Source: Acidobacteriaceae bacterium KBS 83
Lineage (GTDB): Bacteria > Acidobacteriota > Terriglobia > Terriglobales > Acidobacteriaceae
Assembly: GCA_000381585.1 (NCBI GenBank)
Contig: KB906741.1
Span: forward strand, 62,001-126,000
DNA length: 64,000 nt
Direction of reading: 5' to 3'
In this document: piece by piece, positions 1-8,983 of the stretch
Layout: every line of letters begins with the position of its first letter
Position numbering within the stretch: the first letter of the stretch is position 1
Program-made: the position numbers and the translations under genes
The notes under the pieces: model-generated
The model's database searches: none
Told to the model about the DNA's origin: nothing
What the model saw: the letters and a program-made list of their open reading frames with translations, nothing else

Positions 1-2923
1 TGATGGTCCGGTATTGATCGAAGCGTCGGATTTTTGGCGTTACCGGTTCCAAGGAAACCGTCGCCACCTGATCGAGAGGTACTGGAGGCGTGTCCTGTCG
101 CGAAAAGACATATAGACTGCGCAGATCGGAGAGCTGGGCTCGCTCCTCCATTCGCATGCGTCCAAAGATCGGAATCTGCTTGTTACCATCTCTCAACACT
201 CCAGCCGAGACTCCATGAAGAGCCGCAGCGATCGAATCGGAAACATCCGCGTTTGTGACGTGCGCCAGGTTTGCCCGATCCACATCGACGTGCGCCACTT
301 CTCTCGCACTCGGCTCGCCCCAATCGTCTCGAACCCTGGCGGCGACCGGGATATCGCGAAAGATTTGCTTCAGCTTCTCGGCTTCCGCTCTGAGGCGCGG
401 CAGGTCTTCGCCGGAAATCCTGACCTGAACCGGTGTTCCAACCGGCTTGCCTGTTTCGAGGGTCCGCGTGTCAATGATTGCTCCAGGAATCTGCCTGTCC
501 AATTCCGGCTGCAATAGGGCGAGAAGAGGGGTCGTATCATGATTGTTCTTGGTTCGCAGAATCACCTGAGCGTAATTGGCTTGCCTGTCCTCAGGTGTGG
601 CGCTACTCCAGAAGCGGGGGCCGCCGCCTCCCACAAACGTCGTCATCGATTGCAAGACATCCTTCGAGTGTCCGTGCTCGGGGTGGCTCTTGCCATAGTC
701 TTCCGCTACGCGGCGCGTAATCGATTCCACTTGGTGAGCGACCGCGCTGGTCGAGCTCGCTGGAGAGTCTTCAGGCAGCCACACGTCGATATAAGAAAAG
801 TACTGAAGGTCTTTGGGAAAGAACTGCGGCTTTAGCGTAGAGAACACGACACCGCCCGCTACCAGCAGAATAAGCGACGCCCCCAGGCAGACCTTCCTGT
901 GTTCAATGGCCTTCTTTGCCGTTCGGAAATACCAGCCCGTGAACCCCCGCTGCCGCCTTTCCTCGATTGGCGTTTCGGTATTGCTTTTCAAAAGAAACGA
1001 ACTGATAAGCGGCACAAAGGTCATAGAGACCAACAGCGCGGCCAGCAGCGAACAACTAATGACAATGGGCAGGCTGCACAGGAATTTCCCTGTGTCTCCC
1101 GGTAGCAGCAGGAAGGGCAGATACGAGACGATATTCGTCACGGTTGCGTAGGCCATCGTCTTAAACAGCTTTGTCGGCCCCCGCCACGCGGCGGTGGACC
1201 TCGGCTGGCCCTCGCCCAGTTCACGCACAATAGCGTCGCCCGACACCACTGGTACGTCTACCAGCAATCCCAGGGCAATGATCAGCGAAGCGATCGAGAC
1301 CTGTTGCAGGTCAATCCCAAGGGTGCTGATGACTCCAAACGTAATCGCCAGCGTAATCGGCATCGATGCCGCGATCAGCAGGGCTGTCCGCCAGCTCCAA
1401 AAGCCGATCAGAGCCACGATGACCACCAGCACTAGCGCCTCGATCAAGCTATGGCTGAAGAGCTCAATACTGTCGTGCACCTGCAGCGGTTGGTCTGAGG
1501 TCCTGGCCAAAACCAGATCAGCCGGCAATGACTTCCTGACGCTCTCGAGATTTGCGTCCACCAGTTTGCCGAAAGAGCTGATTTGTTCTCCCTTCCTCAT
1601 CTGCACGGAGAGCGTAATCGCGCGCGTGGTGATCCAGTTGCCGTTCTCGTCGCGGCGCGTGAACCGGTTCAGGAACGAAGCGGGACTTTCGTATCCCCTT
1701 TCGATATCCACCACGTCTCGCAAATAGAGCGGCGCTCCGTTCGGGGATGTGCCGATGATCACATTCCGCAGATCATCGACGCTTTTGAACTCGCCCGTTG
1801 TGGTGATGCTGACCGTGCGTCCTCGCGCGTTGAGCGTTTGCCCGCTGTCCGGCAGATTCCGAGCCGCGAGGATGTTGGGGAGATCCGCCGGCCTGAGCTT
1901 GTATTGCGCCAGGCGTTCCTGCGAGAAATTCAGAAATGTGTTCTCGTCCAGGACGCCCGACCGCTCTACCTTCGACACGATCGGCAGCGTTTTGAGACTT
2001 CGCTGAATGGTGTCGGTAAAGTCGTCCAGATCGCGATAGGTGTACTTGTCACCGGCCACGGCCTGCAGCGCTGCGGTGGCGCTCGAGGGGTTGTCGATGA
2101 TTGCCGGGTGCCACGCGTCGGGATGGAACTCGTCGGCTTGCAGGTACTCATGGACCAACTTCCTCAAGGCCGACTGCAGATCGGAAGTGCTGAGGTTCGT
2201 CGCCACGTCAACCCCCGTGAACCCTGCGCCCGAAAACACTCGCACATCCGAACAAAGACGCTGAGCTACCATCTCCTGGGCCGTCCAGGACACCCTGCGT
2301 TCTACATCGCCGCTGTCAATAGACTTTGGAAAAACGACAACGATCGAACGCCGGCGCTGCGTTTGTGCAGTAACATCACTCCGCACCTGCCGGATCTGTG
2401 CCTCAACCAGCCTGCTCACCCAGGTGACCTGCACCGGATCGGCCGGCGGACTGGCTATTGTGAGCATCAATGCGGACGTATCGCCGAAGTCCTTGATGTA
2501 CAAAATCGGACCGGCGCCCTGCGGAAGATCGTGGATGGCATCCAGCCTGATCTTGACGTCGTTCAGTTCCTTGTCTCTGTCGTACTTGCCTTTTTCCGCC
2601 AGCTCGAATTGAACCATTGCCGAACCAGTTCTGGAAGCGCTCTTGATCTCCGTCACCCACTGGTTCGAAGCAAGGGCTTGCTCGATCTTCCTGGTCACCA
2701 GCTGCTCTACCTGTTCGGCCGATGTTCCCTGCCAGGGGACGATGACCATCGCTTGGCGCACAGGAATGTCCGGGTCCTTCCGTTGCGGCATTTTGAGAAG
2801 TCCGTAGATTCCCCAGAGCAGAGCAACCGCGAGAGAGACCCAGGCGACGTGCCGCTGCTCGATAAAGAAGCGCGCCAGATTTTGTTTCTGGTCCGTGGAC
2901 TGCTCGTTGTGTTCGTGTGCCAT
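1..2923 (-). CDS. RND efflux pump inner-membrane subunit (AcrB/MexB-type), C-terminus off the window
   Basis: Inner-membrane pump of a tripartite efflux system, exporting drugs, solvents or metals by proton antiport. Reading from ATG 2923 gives about 974 residues and runs off position 1, so the C-terminal part is missing. A first membrane helix lies near residues 19-38, followed by the porter segment that begins with the family's PQRKDPDIPV-like stretch, then a helix cluster in the middle (from about residue 340), then the second periplasmic half. The start has an AGGAG site that overlaps the stop codon of the upstream fusion-protein gene, 11 bases away, so the genes are co-transcribed. It is last in the visible order OMF, MFP, pump. 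Substrate cannot be told; a metal (CusA-like) substrate is not indicated. Confidence 0.9.
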   Translation of the reverse strand, partial: MAHEHNEQSTDQKQNLARFFIEQRHVAWVSLAVALLWGIYGLLKMPQRKDPDIPVRQAMVIVPWQGTSAEQVEQLVTRKIEQALASNQWVTEIKSASRTGSAMVQFELAEKGKYDRDKELNDVKIRLDAIHDLPQGAGPILYIKDFGDTSALMLTIASPPADPVQVTWVSRLVEAQIRQVRSDVTAQTQRRRSIVVVFPKSIDSGDVERRVSWTAQEMVAQRLCSDVRVFSGAGFTGVDVATNLSTSDLQSALRKLVHEYLQADEFHPDAWHPAIIDNPSSATAALQAVAGDKYTYRDLDDFTDTIQRSLKTLPIVSKVERSGVLDENTFLNFSQERLAQYKLRPADLPNILAARNLPDSGQTLNARGRTVSITTTGEFKSVDDLRNVIIGTSPNGAPLYLRDVVDIERGYESPASFLNRFTRRDENGNWITTRAITLSVQMRKGEQISSFGKLVDANLESVRKSLPADLVLARTSDQPLQVHDSIELFSHSLIEALVLVVIVALIGFWSWRTALLIAASMPITLAITFGVISTLGIDLQQVSIASLIIALGLLVDVPVVSGDAIVRELGEGQPRSTAAWRGPTKLFKTMAYATVTNIVSYLPFLLLPGDTGKFLCSLPIVISCSLLAALLVSMTFVPLISSFLLKSNTETPIEERRQRGFTGWYFRTAKKAIEHRKVCLGASLILLVAGGVVFSTLKPQFFPKDLQYFSYIDVWLPEDSPASSTSAVAHQVESITRRVAEDYGKSHPEHGHSKDVLQSMTTFVGGGGPRFWSSATPEDRQANYAQVILRTKNNHDTTPLLALLQPELDRQIPGAIIDTRTLETGKPVGTPVQVRISGEDLPRLRAEAEKLKQIFRDIPVAARVRDDWGEPSAREVAHVDVDRANLAHVTNADVSDSIAAALHGVSAGVLRDGNKQIPIFGRMRMEERAQLSDLRSLYVFSRQDTPPVPLDQVATVSLEPVTPKIRRFDQYRTI

Positions 2924-2934
2924 AACTGCGTCTC

Positions 2935-4140
2935 CTAGTTGACTACCCGGATCGGGCTTCCGTCGCTGAGCTGGTTTGTACGGTTAACGATGATTCGTTC
3001 TCCTGGCGCAAGGCCTTCGTCGATGACGACCAACTTGCCGAAGTTGTCGCCAATCCTCACGCTCTTTAATTGCGCAAACTGCTTTCCATCGCGCTCCTTT
3101 ATCGTGAAAACCGAATAGTTCTTTGAACCTGATTCGGCAGTCGTCAAGGCGGTCATGGGAACCACAGGCACATTTTGTGCATCGGCTCGCTCAATACGGA
3201 TACTGGCGATCATGCCCACCTTGAGCGAGCGATCCCGGTTCGGCAAGCTAACCTCGATGTTGAAGACCCGCGACTCACGATTGGCAGAAGCGGCGATTTC
3301 TGTAATTCGTCCTGTGAGCCTCTGCCCCTGTAAGGCTTCAAGTTGTACAGGCACCGCAGCTCCTAATTTGAGGTGTGCCAGCATGCTGTCAGGAACTCCG
3401 AAGTTCACCTTCACGACGCGGGTATCATCGAGGGTGAATGCAGTTGTCCCAGCAGCAACGAGGCTGCCTAGTTCCACATTCTTTTGGACAATCACTCCGG
3501 GCATAGGAGCGGTAAGATTCGTATCACCAAGGTTGATCCGCGCGGAGACAGTCTGCCCCAGCGCAACGTTCAACTGGCCGCGGCGCGCTTCGATCTGACG
3601 CACGGCGGCTTCCGCATTGGCTGTGGCCGCTGTGTGGTGCTCCACCGCTGCATCGTAATCCGGGCGAGTCATTGCCTTCGCGGCGTACAGCGCTTGCGCG
3701 CGATCAAAGTCCAGATCCGCCTTGGCCTGGCTGGCCTTCGCCCGCCCGAGTTCCGCCCGCGACGCTTCAAGTGCACCCTGCATCGCGCCCTGCTGGCCCA
3801 CCGCCGCGTTGAGCGAAGCTTCATAGTCGGAGCTGCGCAGGTGCGCTAATGCAGCGCCAGCGGGTATTTCGTCGCCCACCTGTACATCACGCATCCGTCC
3901 ATCGGCGCCCTTCATGCGATAGAGAGCGGCGACATAACCGGGTTCCTTGAAGGCGAGTTGGACCTCGGTGTCCGGACGAATTTCGCCAGAGTAACTCCAG
4001 TTGGGCTGGACCTGCTGCGTAGCCACGATTTCCGCGTTAACGGGAACCGGCTCTGGACCCGCCTTCTGCGTCTTTGTGCCGCAGCCGGCGAGAATTGAAA
4101 ACGCAGCGAAACTCAAAATTCCAACTGATACTCGCATCAT
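2935..4140 (-). CDS. RND efflux membrane-fusion protein, lipoprotein
   Basis: Periplasmic adaptor (HlyD/AcrA family) linking the RND pump to the outer-membrane channel. The 401-residue product starts with a short signal ending in the lipobox LAGC (Cys about 20), so it should be lipid-anchored. Then come a barrel-sandwich part with VNAEIVATQQV-like beta segments, a helical hairpin rich in Ala/Glu/Arg (about 115-195), a lipoyl-like half with NLTAPMPGVI (about 208-217), and the C-terminal beta-barrel and membrane-proximal domains. Its ATG overlaps the stop of the OMF gene (ATGA at 4140-4137), which suggests translational coupling. A second in-frame ATG follows at once, so the start may be one codon later. 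Confidence 0.92.
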   Translation of the reverse strand: MMRVSVGILSFAAFSILAGCGTKTQKAGPEPVPVNAEIVATQQVQPNWSYSGEIRPDTEVQLAFKEPGYVAALYRMKGADGRMRDVQVGDEIPAGAALAHLRSSDYEASLNAAVGQQGAMQGALEASRAELGRAKASQAKADLDFDRAQALYAAKAMTRPDYDAAVEHHTAATANAEAAVRQIEARRGQLNVALGQTVSARINLGDTNLTAPMPGVIVQKNVELGSLVAAGTTAFTLDDTRVVKVNFGVPDSMLAHLKLGAAVPVQLEALQGQRLTGRITEIAASANRESRVFNIEVSLPNRDRSLKVGMIASIRIERADAQNVPVVPMTALTTAESGSKNYSVFTIKERDGKQFAQLKSVRIGDNFGKLVVIDEGLAPGERIIVNRTNQLSDGSPIRVVN

Positions 4141-5537
4141 TCTTCTCCAATCGCCTTTTTCAAATCGGCTCTGGCCTTCCAGAACGCCGTGATCGCTTGT
4201 TGCTGCTGGCTGTCGGCGGAAGCCAGGTCCGACTGTGTTTCAAACAGATCTCTGCTTAATGCAGCTTCGCGGTTGACCTGCTCCTGAACCTCTTTGAGCT
4301 TCTGCCGGGCTGCGCGTTCGTTCGCATCCCTCAGAGCCAGTTGCCGCCGTGTGTTCTCCAATTGGCGGCATGCATTTCTTACTTCCAGAAGAACGGCGCG
4401 CTCGGTAGCGGTCACTCCGACTTTGGCTTGCTCTTCCTTCACCCGCTTTGCGGCGTATTCCTGCCGCTTGCGTCCCCAGTCCCACGGTTCCCACCGGAGC
4501 GACATACCTACCGTCCCTAAGTTGCTCGGTAGAACATTGGCGAAGTTCGCGGAGGTGAAGTAATCGAATGCCAGACTCACGTCGGGGATATACTCCGCCC
4601 TCTTCGCCCGCGCATCGTAATCGGCTTGTTGCACCTGAAGCTTGGCTTTCTTCACATCTGGCCGATTGCGAAGAGCAAGGTCTTCCATGATTTCCGGACT
4701 ATCCAAATCGGGATCTACGTCGCCAACGGATGTCACCCGGAACCGCGTGTGTATGTCCCGGCCCATCAGGTCGTTCAGCCTCTCGGAAGCCGACGCCACC
4801 TTGTCATCAACATCGCTGATCGCACTCTGTACCTTCAAAAGTTGTGCGTCGGCATTCAGCAGATCCGATGGGAGAATCGTTTCATTGCCGAGGTTCGCTA
4901 ACGCAAGTCGATGCGATTCCTGGTAGTAGGGCAGTGACGCCTGCACACTATCGAGAAGACTCTGTGCCTCGACGACTCCGTAATAAGCACGTCGCACTTG
5001 GTCGATGACCTCGAGACGGGTCTTTTCCTGGTCTTCGCGCGTCGCTTTGAGGCCCAGCGAAAGCGCCTTCAGTTGCAAGTGCAACTGATACTGCGTCGAA
5101 AGCGGCTGGAGGACCGACAGATCGAAGGTGCCTGCGGGCTTCCGGGGGATTTCGGTCTTCTGATTCGTTGCTGGAATCGGCCCGGTTGCGCTATACGTCC
5201 CTAAAGAGCCCGCTGGGTACGTGAGCGATGCCTTTGTGACCAGTTGGGCGCCGAGGGCCACGACCTGTGTCGTCGCAAAGCGCCTCGTCCGGCTCGCCGC
5301 CAGATCGTCGGCGGAGCGTTGCGTCTCGAGGTTGGCAGTCTTCAGACTGCTGTTGCTTGCAACAGCGAGTGCAACCGCTTCTTCGAGAGTTAATTCAGGC
5401 GGATTTGACTTCCGTTCCGCCGCTGCCCCCTTGGTCGTGATCTCTGCGGACAGAGATGCCAGGGATTGACCTCGCGCTAGGGTCGTCAAGATTCCCACGA
5501 TGAGGGCCACGCAGAGCGTTTGAGTGCTTCGTTGCAT
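4137..5537 (-). CDS. TolC-family outer-membrane efflux protein
   Basis: Outer-membrane channel of the efflux system. The 466 residues begin with a Sec signal (about residues 1-24) and contain two repeats of the long helical-hairpin OEP domain. Repeat 1 begins at LTLEEAVALAVASNSSLK (about 49-66), repeat 2 near residues 260-460, with the typical NRPDVKKAKLQVQQADYDAR segment at its start. It is the first gene of the operon. The leader upstream (5538-5621) holds tandem CTTACGG elements described separately. The divergently relevant neighbour is the TPR regulator, which is transcribed in the same direction and ends just upstream. Confidence 0.9.
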   Translation of the reverse strand: MQRSTQTLCVALIVGILTTLARGQSLASLSAEITTKGAAAERKSNPPELTLEEAVALAVASNSSLKTANLETQRSADDLAASRTRRFATTQVVALGAQLVTKASLTYPAGSLGTYSATGPIPATNQKTEIPRKPAGTFDLSVLQPLSTQYQLHLQLKALSLGLKATREDQEKTRLEVIDQVRRAYYGVVEAQSLLDSVQASLPYYQESHRLALANLGNETILPSDLLNADAQLLKVQSAISDVDDKVASASERLNDLMGRDIHTRFRVTSVGDVDPDLDSPEIMEDLALRNRPDVKKAKLQVQQADYDARAKRAEYIPDVSLAFDYFTSANFANVLPSNLGTVGMSLRWEPWDWGRKRQEYAAKRVKEEQAKVGVTATERAVLLEVRNACRQLENTRRQLALRDANERAARQKLKEVQEQVNREAALSRDLFETQSDLASADSQQQQAITAFWKARADLKKAIGEE

Positions 5538-5579
5538 GAAGCAATCGTGCCTCGAGCGCCCGGTGGGCGGGAGTAATGA

Positions 5580-5606
5580 CCCGTAAGTATGCCGTAAGCT
5601 TACGGG
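5580..5606. promoter_or_regulatory. Candidate operator upstream of the efflux operon (CTTACGG half-sites, 14-bp palindrome)
   Basis: On the minus strand, CTTACGGC (5598-5591) is followed by CTTACGGG (5587-5580), an 11-bp repeat period. A third copy on the plus strand (5599-5606) makes the perfect palindrome CCGTAAGCTTACGG at 5592-5605. It lies 43-69 bases before the OMF start codon. The same heptamer recurs three times in front of the TPR regulator gene. Tandem heptamers with an 11-bp period are the usual binding layout of winged-helix OmpR/PhoB-type regulators. The role is inferred. Confidence 0.55.
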
Positions 5607-5621
5607 TTCTTCGGGGCCAGC

Positions 5622-7418
5622 CTACTGGGGCAAGTTGAGCTTTTTAAGGAGCTTGGCAAACCTGCGATCAGCGTGCAGAGGATGAAAGAACGGCTCCATC
5701 GCCAACAGATTCACAAAGTTTGTTTTGTGGTCGATTGCTTCGTCCAGGCATTTGAACGCCAGATCGAAATCTCGCATCCCGATTGCAGCGAAACCCTCTG
5801 CCAAGGGTGTGACATATTGTCGGGCCGCGAGTTGATGAAGTCTCTCAATACATTCTTCGGCTCGCGAAAGGCTGCCTTGCTGAGCATAGGCTGCGGCAAG
5901 CAGACCGATATCCAATGGTGAGACGGACGGAGAGAGACTCTGTATGACCGCGTCGTAACGCTGCAGCTGGAACTGCAAGAGTCCCTCATACAATCGCGCC
6001 TCAGAATAATCGCGATCCAGTTCAAAAGACTGTTGGAGATGCTCAGCGGCTGATTGATAGTCTCCCTTGACGTGATGAATATAAGCCATGCGCGCGCAGT
6101 CGCTGGCGGAGAGCGGATCCAGTTCAATAGAGCGGCGGAGTCCTGCCTCTGCTGCCTTGATCTCTCCCTGGCACAATAAAGCCATAGCACGAAACATGTG
6201 AGCCGGCGCGTGACTGGGTTGTAGTTTTAGCGCGCGGTCGAACATCCTGCCCGCTTCATCCCAACGATGCTCAAACCAGGCACGAAGTGCACCCAGCACC
6301 GTGCACGTGTATCCGGATTCCGGATCGAGTGCATAGCCGCGCTCCGCGTTTGCCTTCACTTCTGGATACACATCACGGCCCGAAACCACCCCGAACTGGG
6401 CAAGAAGGCCGCTCGCTGCAGCCAAGCCACTGTAAGCAAGAGCGTAATCGGGATAAGCCGCAATGAGTTTTCGTAGCTGCTCGAGGGCGGCATGCAGCGC
6501 CTCAGGAGACTGTTGATGAATCAGGAATCGAGCTCGTAAGTACCTTGTATACGCGTCAAGATCAGGAGCGGAGGGCCGCACTGCCCCCTGAGCTTCCGGC
6601 AAGTGAAGCCGGAGTAAGTCCGCAACAGATTGTGCGATCTCTTCCTGGATCGCAAACACGTCCTTGAGTTCACGGCGGAACGTCTCCGACCATATGTGAT
6701 GACCGGATTGGGTCTGAATCGCCTGGGCAGTGATCCTCAGCTGTTCGGCGGCCTTTCTGACGCTTCCTTCGATGACGAGATCCGCGCCGAGACGCTCTCC
6801 TACTTCCCGGATATCGATGCTGGCGCCCTTGAAGTGGAAGGCCGATGTTCGCGCAATCACATTCAACCCGGAAACTCGGGTGAGGGAGTTCGTGATCTCT
6901 TCACTGATTCCGTCGCAGAAATAGTCCTGCTCCGGCTCCGGACTCATGTTCACAAACGGCAACACGGCAATCGACGTACGGCCGGGCGGGATTGTTGCTC
7001 CCATCTCTAGGCCCTGCTTTGGCGGCTGAGTGTCAAGCCATCGGAAGATCGGGACATAACTCCCCGGCCGCATTCCAATCAGAACCGGATCAACGGTACC
7101 CGGCCCTTCCTCGTAATAAGCCTTCAACTTTGCTCGGAGACGGCGAGCCTCGACCCGAACGATCGCGTCGATGTTGGGATCGTACTCAGAGGTGCGGTCG
7201 AACACCTCCATCGCAATGGAGAACTCCTTGAGGCTGTCGATATCTCCATCGATTGTGCGATTCACTATGTGCGTCAAGAAGCGGCATAGCCGGACCGAAG
7301 CAACGAACCCGGGGCTATTCAGGACACGCGCCAATTGGTCGCGAACCGCCGTCGCGGGGACGGGGTCAGCTTCAGAGCTGGCGAGAGATGTCCCGGATGA
7401 CGAGGGTGGCGTTAGCAC
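5622..7418 (-). CDS. Regulatory TPR protein with acidobacterial N-terminal domain and FlgO/adenylate-cyclase-associated domain
   Basis: A 598-residue protein in three parts. Residues about 25-125 form the helical domain common at the N-terminus of acidobacterial TPR proteins (LKEFSIAMEVFDR near 63-75, IVRVEARRLRAKL near 86-98). I take it as a probable DNA- or signal-binding module. Residues about 148-265 match the domain seen next to adenylate-cyclase/CadC-type TPR proteins (TSIAVLPFVNMS, then GADLVIEGSVR). The rest, about 290-595, is a run of TPR-like helix pairs for protein contacts. There is no signal peptide or clear membrane helix, so it is probably cytoplasmic. It lies upstream of the efflux operon, and heptamer repeats precede both, so autoregulation plus efflux control is plausible. 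That function is inferred, not shown. Confidence 0.75.
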   Translation of the reverse strand: MLTPPSSSGTSLASSEADPVPATAVRDQLARVLNSPGFVASVRLCRFLTHIVNRTIDGDIDSLKEFSIAMEVFDRTSEYDPNIDAIVRVEARRLRAKLKAYYEEGPGTVDPVLIGMRPGSYVPIFRWLDTQPPKQGLEMGATIPPGRTSIAVLPFVNMSPEPEQDYFCDGISEEITNSLTRVSGLNVIARTSAFHFKGASIDIREVGERLGADLVIEGSVRKAAEQLRITAQAIQTQSGHHIWSETFRRELKDVFAIQEEIAQSVADLLRLHLPEAQGAVRPSAPDLDAYTRYLRARFLIHQQSPEALHAALEQLRKLIAAYPDYALAYSGLAAASGLLAQFGVVSGRDVYPEVKANAERGYALDPESGYTCTVLGALRAWFEHRWDEAGRMFDRALKLQPSHAPAHMFRAMALLCQGEIKAAEAGLRRSIELDPLSASDCARMAYIHHVKGDYQSAAEHLQQSFELDRDYSEARLYEGLLQFQLQRYDAVIQSLSPSVSPLDIGLLAAAYAQQGSLSRAEECIERLHQLAARQYVTPLAEGFAAIGMRDFDLAFKCLDEAIDHKTNFVNLLAMEPFFHPLHADRRFAKLLKKLNLPQ

Positions 7419-7460
7419 CTGCTTATCCCCCCACTCATTATGCTCCAGAGCTTCGCAAGG

Positions 7461-7488
7461 TTACGGCGATCTTACGGCGGCTTACGGC
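7461..7488 (+). promoter_or_regulatory. Three tandem TTACGGC heptamers between the TPR gene and the receiver gene
   Basis: TTACGGC occurs at 7461-7467, 7472-7478 and 7482-7488, periods of 11 and 10 bp, in the 119-base gap between the divergent TPR regulator (start 7418) and receiver gene (start 7538). The same word with an 11-bp period lies before the efflux operon. The likely role is an operator shared by these transcription units. Which protein binds it is unknown; the TPR protein is the nearest candidate. Confidence 0.5.
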
Positions 7489-7537
7489 CAATCGGAGGGC
7501 GCATCGCATAGTGTGGCATCAGGCAGCTTAGAGACAG

Positions 7538-7915
7538 ATGGAAACCGACAGACCAGCAGGAACAGTACTTTTCGTGTCCACCAGGCGCCCAGCAGCCACC
7601 ATCGCGCGGGGCATCGAAGCGCACGGACTCGAGATGCAGTGGAGATGCAGCATCAGAGCCGCACTCGATTTGCTTAGTTCGGCGCGCGAGAAAAGCCTTA
7701 TCGTCACGGAACTCGCCCTGGCTGATGGCAACTGGAGGGATCTTGTCAAGCGGGTCAGGTGTAGTGGAGTGCTTAACCCAATTGTACTTATCACTGCTTC
7801 CAGTACTGCTGAACTTTGGTGGGACGCGCTTGAATGCGGCGTAAATGACATCCTGCACGCGCCTCTCAAAGCTTCTCGTTTATGCCAATTGCTGGAAATG
7901 CATTTCGCTCCATAA
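7538..7915 (+). CDS. Degenerate response-regulator receiver-like protein (Glu at the phospho-acceptor position)
   Basis: A 125-residue stand-alone receiver-like fold without an output domain. The pattern VLFVSTRR, then LIVTELALADGNW, then NPIVLITASS follows the beta1, beta3 and beta4 strands of CheY-type receivers. The acidic pocket after beta1 is missing (Ser-Thr instead of Asp-Asp), and the phospho-acceptor position holds Glu58 rather than Asp. It is therefore probably not phosphorylated in the usual way and may act as a permanently fixed adaptor. It precedes an RsbW-like kinase gene by 80 bases on the same strand. Confidence 0.65.
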   Translation: METDRPAGTVLFVSTRRPAATIARGIEAHGLEMQWRCSIRAALDLLSSAREKSLIVTELALADGNWRDLVKRVRCSGVLNPIVLITASSTAELWWDALECGVNDILHAPLKASRLCQLLEMHFAP

Positions 7916-7995
7916 AAAGGCATTCTATCCATTGGCGCCAGACATGCGCTTTCTACGGAAGAATCAAGCGAAATTTCAAATGGAATTATCGAGAT

Positions 7996-8532
7996 ATGAG
8001 ACCAACAGAGGCCAATTCGTTCTTGAAGCAAAGTCCTGGTTCGACGCGGTTTATTGAATCCCGGCGCAGTCTTTTCAGCCTGCTCGACATTGCTTCGCCA
8101 TTCGTAGAGGATCTAATGCGCTTCGTTGCCAAGTTCCGAGCTCAAGATGGGAGTGAACTGGATATCGAAACGGCAGTCCGTGAGGCAGTAGTGAACGCTA
8201 TAGTTCACGGAAATGAATCGGATCCGAATAAGCGCGTCTATGTGGCGTGTCGTTGTTCTACGGATGGAGAGGTCTGCATCACAATTCAAGACGAAGGGCG
8301 AGGGTTTGACATCAACAAGATACTCGGCCCCACGGCTCCAGAGAATCTGCTGCTCACGTCCGGCCGCGGAATATACTTCATTAAAATGTTCATGGACGAG
8401 GTCTCGTTCGAGCAGGGTGGTTCAGTTGTACACATGCGCAAAAAACCAGCAGCGGCTCAAATGCCTCGGGGAAATCCGATCAGTGCAGAAGTATTTCGTG
8501 TATCTCCACCCAAAGACATTGAGCGTACCTGA
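7996..8532 (+). CDS. RsbW/anti-sigma-factor-type serine kinase (HATPase_c_2)
   Basis: A 178-residue GHKL ATPase of the anti-sigma-factor kinase family. The N box is EAVVNAIVHGNE (about 63-74), the G1 box DEGRGFD (99-105) and the G2 box SGRGIYFIKMF (122-132). Such proteins bind ATP and phosphorylate an STAS antagonist or hold a sigma factor in partner-switching circuits. The start chosen is ATG 7996; the frame is open back to 7882, but that would overlap the receiver gene and add residues without similarity. No STAS partner or phosphatase is visible nearby, so the partners are probably elsewhere, unless the preceding pseudo-receiver is one. The DNA here is clearly more AT-rich than in the rest of the window. 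Confidence 0.75.
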   Translation: MRPTEANSFLKQSPGSTRFIESRRSLFSLLDIASPFVEDLMRFVAKFRAQDGSELDIETAVREAVVNAIVHGNESDPNKRVYVACRCSTDGEVCITIQDEGRGFDINKILGPTAPENLLLTSGRGIYFIKMFMDEVSFEQGGSVVHMRKKPAAAQMPRGNPISAEVFRVSPPKDIERT

Positions 8533-8983
8533 TATTCCTTCCACCAAAGAGGATAGCTATATGGCAAGCGGTCTTGAAATCGACGCGACTTGTGAATCTG
8601 GGCATTCACAAGCAGGCAACAGGAAGCCGTAGTATCGGTCATGCGACCGAGAGCCACGGAAGTAATCCGGGTCAGCCGTTACGACGTGAACAAGTTGCGG
8701 GTCCTCCCCGAGCATTCCGTTTGCGGGTCACGCGCCAGCGCGCCGTTCAGCTAGAGCCAGGGTTTTTGGAAGTCATTTCCGTTTCCGATCATTTGACGCA
8801 CAAAGCCGCTGTTTATGCGGGCACACTTTCGGATTTGGCGGAAATTGCTCGCACTGGCACTGTGGGGACTTTTGTGGGGAGTAGCTGCTTCTTGAGGTTT
8901 GTAGCGGCTTGGAGCGTTCCAGCCGATTATGTAGTTTTTCCAATAACTTACAAGCTGCAGCAAGATCCACCAAATCGCCCCGG
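8533..8983. other. Gap without a convincing gene
   Basis: I see no ORF here with protein-like composition or a good ribosome site. A small perfect hairpin (GTGAAT/ATTCAC, 8592-8609) has no following T-run. The stretch is AT-richer than average and directly abuts the tRNA-Cys fragment, which fits decayed end-of-element DNA. An integrase gene was looked for and not recognised. Confidence 0.4.

Noticed and set aside
1583-2938. 451-codon plus-strand frame across the efflux pump region
   Set aside because: It is antisense to the RND pump gene; the minus strand gives clear RND sequence, while the plus frame has Arg/His-rich composition without motifs.
8592-8609. Hairpin GTGAAT/ATTCAC as terminator of the kinase gene
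   Set aside because: No T-run follows; left as a minor structure.
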